Notes under the pieces: model-generated | What the model saw: only the letters and a program-made list of their open reading frames with translations | The model's database searches: none | What the model was told of the DNA's origin: nothing | Shown here: positions 12,501-24,500 of the stretch, piece by piece | How positions within the stretch are numbered: position 1 is the first letter of the stretch | How the letters are laid out: each line of letters starts with the position of its first letter | Made by a program: the position numbers and the translations under genes | Origin: Trogon surrucura | Taxonomy: Eukaryota > Chordata > Aves > Trogoniformes > Trogonidae | Assembly (NCBI GenBank): GCA_020746105.1 | Contig: CM036617.1 | Coordinates: 204,745,971 to 204,809,970 of the forward strand | Direction: 5' to 3' | DNA: 64,000 nt

Positions 12501-15500
12501 GACCGTCTACACAAGCGAACATTATTTCGGGCTGGAGCAGCTGCACATACTTCTGAGGCATTTTGCCTGCAGGCAGCGACACGAGCATGGGGGGGACACG
12601 TAACTGGCTGTACCTGTCTGCCAGGTCTCGCTCGCAGCCCCTCGAACCGCCCCGTCAAGGCGAGAGCAGTGCTCTGCCTTCGTTCCCACCAGCATAGGAG
12701 GGGACAGATGCCTGGAGCCTGCAGCTCCATGGTCACGTTCCCAAAGTCTGCGCAGAGATGGAGGGAGGCGGCGTGAGAGATGGAGAGTCCAAACCTGGGA
12801 GGAGCAAAGCCGTGTTATCTAAACTAGACAGCGAATAAAACGTCTTGAGATGGGTGATGAGGGAGAATACTTGGGGAAGTACCTGCTTCGCGGTGTCTCT
12901 GAGTACCCCGAGGTTGCCAGGAGGAACCGCAGATTACTTTAGGCAAGGGAAGAGAGAGAGGAAGTAATCAAAAAAGCAATAATTATACACGTACTATGGC
13001 TGAATATCCTCCAGATGGGGAAGTAGTAATGCTTGTTAAAGTAACATGAAATAATCAATAAGCTAATAACACTTTGTGACATTTCCTCAGAAACAGGGCA
13101 CCTGCTTGTATGACTTGTATCTTTTCAGTAAGAAAAAGGGAATGTGATTTTTAAGAGATACTGCCAAAACTGAAAGCTCGTTATATGACATAATTAGCAG
13201 AGAGAAATTCCATGTGGCCAGTTGGTGTATTCACAACACTAGCTTTGCCATATATAAAGGTACATGCAATTTAATAACATGCATATTGTTTTAATGTTCT
13301 TCTTAAATCATGACAGAGTATTTATGTACCTATGGATCTTCTAGCTTACAAATGGCTTTTTTTTTCTAGCTAGACTAAATGGTTATTCATGGTTCAATGG
13401 TTTCTAATTATTTACTGTATAACTATGAAACATGCTAAAATTTTATTAGAAATATCAAATATAACATTAGTGTTACAAACCTAGAGTTATAGCAACAGTA
13501 ATACTTCTGTGTCTCTGCATAGCAAAATTAATAGTTTAAGCCATAGCTCTGAAGTTACGGAAAGAATTTAATATTTGTGTTAATCCCATAGCAGTGCCTA
13601 CAATGAAGCCTTCAAGTCAAAAATTATCCTCTAAAATGAACAGTGATGCACTAAGCCCTGAAACTGCTTTTGCAAAGAGAAGGAAGCGACACCCGGATGA
13701 CTCAACGCATCATACCATTGCCATGGTCATTATATACCGGTCCCTGGGACACCTCCTGCCTGAAAACTACGATCCTGACCGAAGGAGCTTGAGGTAAACT
13801 TCAGACCTGTTTGTGGATTGTGCAGATCCCTTCTTCCCCTTGCTCTGAGTCTGTGGGGGGAGACAGAGCTGCTTTTATGCTGACCGAATGTCTCGTGTGG
13901 TGCAGTTGTCACCGCAGTGCTGTGTCTTGTCCTCCTCTGGCTCAATGGGGGAGAATAACCACGCCAGGAGTGCCAGCAGCTTTTGGAAACGCCCCTGTGT
14001 GGAAGGTTGATTCTGCGTCTATGCTTTGCTTTCTGAGTGGAAGCGACTGGAAATCTTTTATTTGCAAAACCTGCTTTGCATTTTAGCTTTTAGATCACTG
14101 TGGAGTTTTTGTCCTTCTGCAGATTGCCAAATCGCCCGATTATTAACACACCTGTAGTGAGCACGGCCATTCACAGTGACGGGGAGCTTCCTCCCAACCT
14201 GATGGAAAAGCCCATCATAGTGGAGTATGCCATGCTGGAAACGGAGGAGAGAACGAAGCCTGTCTGTGTCTTCTGGAACCACTCCATCACGTATGTCTCC
14301 TGCTAGCTTTAGGGCTGTGTATGACAACTCTCTCAGTAGCAGAGAAGTTCTGCCCAGGAAGATAATGCTGGAGGAAGAACCTTTTTTTCATAGTTTATTC
14401 AACTGGCAACTAAGTTCTGGTGGAATAGAGCCATGTAGTCATTTCCCACCAACCTGAGAAAAATGAAAATAATCATCATAACTCCTCAAACAAAGGATTA
14501 GCCATGTGGTTTCTAACAAACACAGTGCCATCATGTCTTTCTGCAGGGTTCATTTTCACCCAGCAGTAACAAATCTCACAATCTCCTTGTATTTACTTGT
14601 GCTGTTTGCCCAGGGATGTTATGTCTGGACAGGCGTAGTCTGACTCTAGAGCCTGAGCTCATGGCTCACCTGAGGTCCCTAGGTCAGGACTCTCATTGCC
14701 CCATGCTCTCTTTTTAGGAGGGCATCTCCAGGAGATGATTCAGTTCTTACATGGGCTGAATCTACTCTGGTGACTGTGGGCAGAGTACATGGCAAGCAGA
14801 CCCTCACCCTCGATGCCTCAGCCCGGGCCAGTGCAAAAAATTACAAAACCAAGTCTTCCTGGTGGTAAAAAGGAGGACTGATGTTTTGCGGACAATGTTC
14901 TATGAGTAAAGATTATGAATTTCTAAATCTCAAAATTTTGAATCAAAAGTCAACCTAAAAACAGCTGCACAGATAAGAAGCAACTTACCTTTCATTTGAT
15001 CAACTGTTGTGGATTTGCTTTCATTTATTTTAGTGAAAAATTGCAGGAAGAGGAAATATCTTCTTTGGGACCTTAGACTGCTTCCAGTTGTTAGGAAGCA
15101 ATTATAATATGTAAGCAGAACATAACGAGAGAGTATTTGGCTCTTTAGGAGGAAAGTATGATGGAAAAGATTAAATACTCTGAAAATGGCTCATTTAAGT
15201 CTTTTGTATTCAGTTAGGTCAAAGATACAGACATATTTTTCTTGAAAATGTGAAAAATGTTAAGAACTGTGTGCGCTTTTAAGTGTTTTGATGGGTTTGT
15301 GTCATTGTGGAAACAACACAGTCCTGTTGGAGATATTTCGAGAGCGCGGATAAAACAAAAGAAAATGTGTTGAGAAGTAACTACATGCTCTGCTGTGATT
15401 TCACAATATTGTAACTATTACAGACATGCATTTTTCAACCATAAAACTAGGTGTTTCCTCATAACCCCAGAACTCTACTAAACCTGCGGAAAAATCCATT

Positions 15501-18500
15501 AAAAGGCAATATCCTGTGCCAGAAATAAATGAGCAAACTAACTTAGGAAATGTTTGCCTCCTAGTCAGAAGCTTCAGGAGATCATTGAAAGGATCCAAGA
15601 GGCAACAGAAATCTGTTATGTTTGCAGTGATAAGCTACTCCATTTGCCTGTATGTAGAACAGTGTATTTGCTTGTATATGCAGTTGTTTTGGGCACCTCA
15701 GTATAAGAGAGATATTGAGGTGTTGGAGCAAGTGCAGGAAAGGGCAACAAAGCTGGTGAAGGGCCTGGAGAATAGATCTTACGAGGAGCAATTGAGGGAG
15801 CTGGGACTGTTCAGTTTGATGAAGAGGAGGCTGAGGAGGGACCTCATCATGCTCTACAATTACTTGAAAGGACATTGTAGAGAGGTTGGTGCTGGTCTCT
15901 TCTCACAGGTCATTTAGGGACAGAACCAGGGGGAATGGTTTCAAGTTGCAACAGGGCAAGTTTAGACCGGACATTAGGAAGAAATTCTTCATGGAAAGAG
16001 TGGTCAGACACTGGAACAGACTGCCTAGGGAGGTGGCTGAGTCGCCATCCCTGGATGTGTTTAAGTGTCGCTTAGATGTGGTGTTGGGTGATATGGTTTA
16101 GGGGTGAACTTGTAGTGTAGGGTTAACGGTTGGACTCGATGATCCCAAGGGTCTTTTCCAGCCTGAACTGTTCTATGATTCTATGATTCTATGATTCTGC
16201 CAGTTATAAGGGAATGGCAAGTCCTTTTTCATAAATCTTTAAACATCATATGGGCTTGAATAACTCATCTCTGAAGTGATTCATCTATTAGCTATTTGCT
16301 GGCAACTTCAATGGCATTGTTATCTGTGTTACATCTTCCTACAGCCACAGTTAAAAACAGTTCTTAAACTACATGTCATGAAAGAGGTTTTTAAAAAGTG
16401 AGTACTTCTTAAGAGAAAGTGATAGTAAAACTGTTTAACAAATCCTTTATGGCTGAATGAAGGAAATGTCCTGGCATATCTAGTTAAAAACTCTTCTAGT
16501 AGCTACAAGACTAATTTTATTACTTATTATCTTCTGAATAGAGTAATTAACATTGATACAAAGTAATTTCTGAAGTCACTGAAGGTAACTGAAGCTTCAC
16601 AGGAAAGCATTTTCAAGGGAGCAGTTCCTCCCCAGTGTTAATGCAAGAGATCTCCTGACAGGAAATATTATTCTGTGATTTACTGGTTTTAACCTTTTCC
16701 AGTTTACTTTTCAGAGGAACACTAGAACAAAATCATATTATTGCTGAAACATATTTCACTTAAGAGCTCTACAAACCGTGTCTAGATCTCAAAAACCTGT
16801 ATCTCTGTATTTTTGGTATTTTTTACCTTTGTTGCAACCAATTTGCTCTGTGCAATTGCTTCCCCACATTCCTTGTGTGGTCTCTGACCAAAAAGCAAAT
16901 TTTTTTTATTTATTTTTTTAAAAAGCTCAAACCAGATTATTATAAAACCACAAAATTTGGCCAGCAAAGCCAGCTATCAGGAACTACTTCAACTGAAGGC
17001 TCTTTAAGTTGGTGATACTCTATCAGACAGGTGACAGCTATAAATATTTCTGTCTTGGTACTTACAGTCCTCTCTGGCTGTGGAGCAAGAGCTGCCCCAG
17101 AGAGCAGTAGCAGCAGAAGGTAAGGGGATATCAGAGGACAGCTCTCAGAAATGCCTTTTTTTTCCTCACAGGATTGGCGGGACAGGTGCCTGGTCCTCCA
17201 GAGGATGTGAGCTGTTTTCCAGAAACCAGAGCCACATCGCTTGCCAGTGCAACCATATAACCAGCTTCGCCGTCCTGATGGACATTTCGAAACGAGAGGT
17301 GAGTGATGTCAGGCTCGTGATTTTTGAGGGCTTTGGTTTCAGAGGACTTTGATTCAGAGGTTGAGCCTGAGCTTTGAGCATGACTCAGAGCATCATCAGC
17401 AGATCCATCCCATGTTGCAGTGTGTCAAAAAGTGAGTTGCCCCGTGCCTCACAACATCTACCACTGGATCTGCTGAAAGAAGCTTCTTAACTTGTTGGTG
17501 GACCTTCTGGTTGCTGTTTGTATACACTCAATGTGTTAAGTGACTTAAGAGTTGGTATTGTCTGCCCGTGTTGGTCATAAAGCACATCTGTACGTTTGCT
17601 CAGTAGTCCTGAAAATAGTGGTATTCCAAATAGTGGATTTGACTGGAGAGGTAGGAAGGAAAGACTCACAGAGGTCCTGTCAATCTGTCTTTCTCCAGAA
17701 TGGGGAGGTGCTTCCTCTGAAGATTGTCACTTACACAACTGTATCCATCTCGCTGGTGGCTTTGCTGATCACCTTCATACTGCTGGTCCTGATCCGCACA
17801 CTACGTTCCAACTTGCACAGTATCCACAAAAACCTGGTGGCTGCCCTTTTCTTCTCAGAGCTCGTCTTTCTTATTGGAATCAACCAGACTGAAAACCCGG
17901 TAAGAGTTACTCTGTGCTTATGCCTAGAGTTGTTGTCAAGCTTTAAATTGTGGAGTACATGTCGCCACTTTTACCTGGTCCCATCTGTTTCACTTTCTCT
18001 TCTTTTTTTTACTTCTGCTTAGCCTCAACACTCATTTGAAAAACATCAGACTTTTAATATATTCTTGTGTGGTTTATATGATTAATAGTAATGCCAGGAG
18101 GTAGGACCATATCTTGTTTTCAAAGAATATATGACAGCAGCCCTGTTGAAGGCTTATCCCAGGAGCTGAACCCTGAACACTGATTTCTTCCTACCTTTCC
18201 ATCAGTATCTTTTCTTGTCTCTCTTTGTCTGTTCGGTAGGAAGCTCTACAGTTTCTCCTGCAGCAGGTACCTCACAAGCCCAAACAACTTCTGGTGTTGA
18301 CTGGTAGGTTGTCACCTATGTGTTGCTGTGCAGGTGCTGATAAATACGTGTGTTGCACACCCACCATGGCCATTCCGGAGAAGCCACTTGCCAGGCATGG
18401 GACAGCTTGCTACATCCAAGAGTCAGTAGGAGATCTGTCACTTTGCTTTGTGCCTTCCAGCCACAGGGAGTGTTGGCTTCAGCCCATCATATGTGTTGCC

Positions 18501-21500
18501 AAAGCTCAGCGTAGCCACCTCCAGCATTGTGCATGTCAAGAAACACAAGCTGTGAATGGGCTGAATACGAGATACACGCCACATGTGAAGTGTGTATGTT
18601 CTGTACCTAGGACCTCATTGCTCTCATAACTGTGTAGCATTATACATAGCATTGCTGCTGATTCTTTAGCAGGACTTGTCTCAAAACTCATGGTTGCAAT
18701 GCAGACAGGTAGGAGACAAGCAGACAAGAGTTCCAGCACTGCCAAGCTTCACAGTCGCCTGTACCAGTAGACAGGTGGCAGATAACATGCAATAAGAAAA
18801 ATGTCCTTAACGCATATGAAGAATATTCAAAATGTTAGTGTAGGGCTAATCTGAACACTCTGAAGAAAATTTCTCTTCTAGAAATCTGTTACTCTACATG
18901 TTTCAATCTAAATTTTGAGAGGGAAGTACAATCTTGAGATGAAAAATAATGGACTGTGCTGATTCCACATTATCCAAGCAGCAGAAATGGGAGAGCAAGC
19001 CTACATTCAATGGGTATCATCACCGTTATGGTAATGACAACATGGTGCCTAACCACGCAACCTCACTTGCTGTGTACCTTAAGCATAAAGTGTCATTCTG
19101 GATTCTGCTGTCCATCCAAAAAATTGTGAACGCTAAACTTCACGAAGCTTTACAGCTGGTACTGTCACTTCCAGTCCCATTTTCCAATATTCCTCTGCAC
19201 CAGGAACTCCAGTTCCTTATCTCCTGCTGTGGTGAGATCATCTGCAGTGACCTGCCCTCTGAGGTATGGTCTCAGGCCATGTGTGGGCCATGTCTATTTG
19301 TTTCATAATGTATGAGTTTGCATATTAAAATAACTTCACTCAAATGAGCTCACCTTGCCAATTGATCGGCAGCACTCCATGTAACTTGACCTTTCCCATG
19401 CCTTCTTGAGCACACCACTCATTTTTCACTGCATTTCACTAGCAAGGAGTTCATACTCTTCCAGTTCTCTGACACAAGTACTGAGAAGCAGGGAGCCAAG
19501 CCCACATACCTGCAGAATCTTACTAAAAATTATGCAGTAAATGATAGCTCCTCATTTCTAGTTTCCTTTCACAATATCGTGAAGCACCAGACAAGGGTTT
19601 ACAAGAGCAGTAAAACAGTTCATTGCAGCAATACCATAAATGCTAATGGTTGTACTTGATGAGATTGTTCTCTTTTGCGCCTTCTCATTTTCATGCTTTG
19701 GGGCTCATGGTGTAATCACGTCCTGTACTGTTACCAGAACTCAGTGAAACACCCCAAACGTTTAACCCACTTAAAAAGATCTTTAAATTGCAGAATATAT
19801 TTCATACAGCAGAGAGCTGCTCCTTACAGCCTACCCAGTCAATTTGAGAAGTTAGGAGGGCTGTAAGCCATGTCTGCTTGAGACAATTATTCATCTGTCT
19901 GTATGGAATGAGAGTTGTCTAACGAGTCATGCACTGATGAACATAAAGAGGTAAAGAATGCTGGAGCACAAATAATGCTGTGCTGCTTGGCACCCAGCCT
20001 GGGTTTTATGGGTTTCTGTAAATTAACAGTCACATTTCTGGGCGAGGTTTTAATCTTTCCTTGGACTATTGATAGAAAGTAATTTATTTTCTTTCTTTTT
20101 TCTTACCTGAAAAAGGTAATGTTCAGGGCAGCAGTCTACTCATATGCCTGTGCGAATAGGAACAAAAAAAGCTCTGCTTACATAGAGGGAGTAAAGGTCT
20201 TTTATTTGGCGAGCTACATTTTTAATAACACTCAGTGTTACAATAAAGTTGATGCAGTAAGTGAATCCAGAAAGCTGGCAGTCTTTGTATGTTCCCTTCA
20301 CTCACAAAGTTAAACAGGGAAACTTATATTTCTGAGCATTATACCATGAAAAAACACTCAAAAGTCATGCCAAAATCTAAACGCAGGATCAGGAACAAAA
20401 GGTTGCAAAACACAATTTAAAACATTTCAAAACAAAAATTGAATGATTACAGAGTGCTCTTAATTCAAGCTTATCAGCAGATCCTTGGCAAAACCTTTTG
20501 CTTTGCTTCTGAAGGGAGAAGGTTAATTAAGAGATTTCAATTCAGGTGTCAGATGCTTGTGGTCATTCCTGTTTTCACCCATCAGACTGCTGAGTTGAGA
20601 GGGAAAGCCAATTAGCAGATATCACAGAAATGCCTGTGAAGGTCAGAGGTTTCAAAGTGGCTGTTTGGTCACAAAGATGACTTCATCTACCAGTTTGCTC
20701 ACTGTAGCTATTACTCGTAGTCATGCTAAGAACCCAGTCGCTTTGGTTTCAGCAGCTATTCCATTTTTGCTGCTCCCAGCCTGGCAGAGCTGAGTTGCCT
20801 GCTTTGTGCTGCTGACACAGGATGTAAACCAAATCCAAACCTGGGACTGGAAGCTCCACATCCCCTTGTTCCTAGCCAAAGACATGAACTGCCCAGGCAG
20901 TACCAGCCTGCTTTCTGTTTGTCCTCGTGACTTCCGCGCCTGACTGCAAGGAGCACAACCTCAAGAGGAGGGTGGAGTAAAGCATTTCTGGACCGACAAT
21001 GTCCTACAGCCTGGGAGTTAGGGCAGTTTTCTGCAATGGGTGAGAAGGGGCTCAACCCCCCAGCTCAAGCCATGTAGAGCCCAGAAGCCACTCTCTCAAT
21101 TTGTAGTCAAATACTCTTGATTTCGACATCAGGTAAAAGATTGATCTGAGGAGTAGGTGGTGATCTACTTCTGGGTGCTTCGTTTCAGTCCAGAGATAAC
21201 AGCCAGACATCCTCCATGCCTTCTTGAAGTATACATGCACAAGGTCTTCAGAGTTCCTCATTGAAGACCAGAGCTGTGAGGGCCAAAGAAGTGGCCACTG
21301 CCTCACCCTATGGATGCATCCATGCTTTTTCTTTTTGATTTTCTTTTTAAGTGTACCAGAAAAATACCTGTAGATGGAAGAGACCTTTTCAGACACATAC
21401 GAGCAAAATAGTCTGGTGATCTTATGTTGGATCATAAGGTTGTGTGAAATTTTACCTATTTGTGAGACAGACATTTCATTCAACTGGTAAGAAAGTTCCT

Positions 21501-24500
21501 CAAAGAAAGGCTGGATTTCTTTGGTTAAAGTCTACAGATCATCCGTTGCTTATGCTCCACACATTAACTTTTCCTGGGCTAAAGTTTCATGGATTTCTGT
21601 CTCTAGAAGTGAAGTTTTTCCAAGCAGAAAGGACTTTCTCAGGGACGGGTCCTAAACTGATGACCTAAGACCATCTCAGACCTCCCCTCTACTCTGCCAA
21701 ACACAAGGAGACTTTCTTTGTACTTTTTTATCTACTAGTATCAGGCATGAAACAAACTGTACCAAAATAGCGCACTCCCTTGGAAAGTGATCACTCTCTG
21801 AAAAGAATGAAGTAGCAGAAAAATCCACAGAATGGCCCTTTTTGTGCAAATAGGAAACACCCAGTCAGTGCAGGGCTGCAGGTGGCTGTTCTCAGGAGCA
21901 ATTTGTTGACTTTGCAGTGAGATTGGTGTAGTTGATGCAGTTAAACACACTGGGGCTGAACTCGGTGAGGTGGCAATGTGCAGGGCAGAGGGTCTCCAGC
22001 CTCCACGGGAGCATCCCCACCTCCTGCTCTGCACCAGGAAAAAGAGACAGGAGCTCTTCCAGCCCTGCGCCTCCTGTGAGCAGAAGGAATTTGGACGGAA
22101 TAGTCGAAATCCTCGCCTTGATAGCAAATACGCACAGAGAAATTAGCCACAAAGTATGGAGGACAAGGGCAGAGAACAAAAGCATGTTGGATGGGAGGGT
22201 GAAGCTGAACCAGACTCAGAACAGGCCACGTAATATTCTTCTTATAAAAAAAATAAATCTTTCACAATATGAACAACTTTTCTGAAACTCTGAAAAACTT
22301 AATTAAGTGTATTTATTCTGCCAAAATCTTTTTATTACACTTGCCTTTAGCTGCACGGGGGAGCTGATGACTCACCAAGTTGTGATTCAGAAGAGCAACT
22401 TTTAATTTCCCTGCCCTTTCCCTTCTGCAGTTTGTGTGTACCGTGATTGCCATCCTCCTGCATTATTTCTACATGAGCACCTTCGCATGGATGTTTGTGG
22501 AGCAGCTCCACATCTACCGGATGCTGACTGAAGTGAGGAACATCAACTTCGGGCACATGCGGTTCTACTATGTCGTTGGCTGGGGCATTCCTGCCATCAT
22601 AACAGGTACCTTCAAGCACCTCAGAACAGTTTTGTTTCCCTTCACTGTCATCCTCACTGGCCAGATTCGGGAAAGTTACCCCATCCAAGACAGCTGTGGG
22701 TACACTCAAGTACTGCTGTCACTTCAGTGTTCTCCTGAACAAGGGGGGCAGCGCCAAATCACGTCTAGCAGAAGACAGCCTGAATTTGGTACATGAGTGT
22801 ACCAAACGTCCATTGCCCCAGTTGAAGTGATACCAATAGTTTTACAATAACATAAATATAATTGTACCCAGATTAAAACAGGGCTTGATGACATTGCTTG
22901 GGAATAACGGTATTTTTATTTCAACAGCTTTGCCAGTAGCCTTCAGGTATTTTCCTTCCCCATGCTGGTACCTTGAGATTTCGGACACCTGGTCTCTCGG
23001 GGAGGTAGCTGCGGTGGTTTCAGAAGCGATGCTGCTCACAGGACATCACTGCCCTTCAGTGGGCATTCCTGTTGCCTACCCTCAACTTTCAGTAAATGCT
23101 CCCTGAAGGGGATTTCAGCAGTTCTGTTTTACTTGGCATAAAAACATCCTGGGAATACGCAAGGAGCCTTTTACTTCGTTTCAGATACAAAGGCAATAAC
23201 CTCCAGTTGAATGAAAAGCTGGAAACAGTAATCTTTTAAACCTTTCCAGGGTGATCCACAGGAGCACATCCATCTCCGCCCCCGCCGTGCCTGTTTGTGC
23301 GATCAGACGTTTCCAGCACTACCCTCAGCACACGGCGCTGCGTTAATTCAGGCAGACAGCTCCTCGGGAAGCGCGCTTCCCAGAACAGTTGGAGCAGGGC
23401 TCTTCGGTTCAAGTCTTTCAACATGTATCTGTTGCCATATAGGAAATCAGATCATAGGCAAACAGTTATCTTTTATCCAGTTACTTTTATTTTTACAGAT
23501 AGCGGCATACTGTCAGCAGCGGCAGAGGTGTAGATCAAACAAATGGCTATCACTCATATACCCTTGGAAAAATATTATGGAACAAGTTAGACTTAAAAAT
23601 ATATGGTGGTTTGTTTGTGGTTCTTTCTTTTCTGTGTGACTTAAGAAACAGCATAGGTTAGTGCATGTCAGCTCTCTCTCCAGAGAGCTGAGTTTTTCCG
23701 TATCACCTTGTGCATAAATAATTTCTACTTCTATCAGTTTACCCAGAACACAATGAACGTGTCCCTGACATTTTTAGAAATCTAGACATATCCCTGACAT
23801 TTTTAGAAATCTAGACATATCCCTGACATTTTTAGAAATCATCTTGAACTTCTGAAAGATTTCAGATCTGTGTAACTTTCATCAGCTCATACAGGACTAC
23901 TGCAGTATATTCAGGAACATTGCAAGTGCAATCAGGTAATTGGTAGCATCGTTTCTTGTAAAAAAAAAAAAGTATTATGAATAAATAACTATAAACCTCA
24001 TTTCAGAGCACATAACTCTTTAGAAGAACTTTGTCAGAAGGATTTTCTGTTTCACGCTTAGTTTCTCTCTTGAATTTTAAATTAATTCTGACCTTGCTCA
24101 GTAGCAATATTATGGAATCTAAACATTATGAGTACAGCATTTTTACATTTTTCTACTTAGATATTGTTCTCTGTCATATGGAACTATTTTGCACTCTTGA
24201 AACTATGGGTTATGTTTCCAGGTTGTCTCCTGTGATTAAATCTCTGAATCTACTGAATTTGCAGCTCATTTAAATGAAAAGTCAGATCCCTATTACTGAG
24301 CTGAACAAGTCAGAGGATTTTGTGAAATGAAGGATAAAGAAAATTAAGCCTTTAGTTTGCCCTTCCAGGTTTAGAAACCATCTGAAGAGAAAATTATTTC
24401 ATCATAAATAGCAGAATTTCTTGCCCCTGGATAACTTGGTTACTGTATATATTTTAATAAGCTTCTTCTATAAATATTCAATTCTATTATCTAAACAGTA

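Noticed and set aside
23762-23840. Short identical repeats suggesting a CRISPR array
   Set aside because: The units are directly adjacent with no spacers, and the context is a vertebrate intron.
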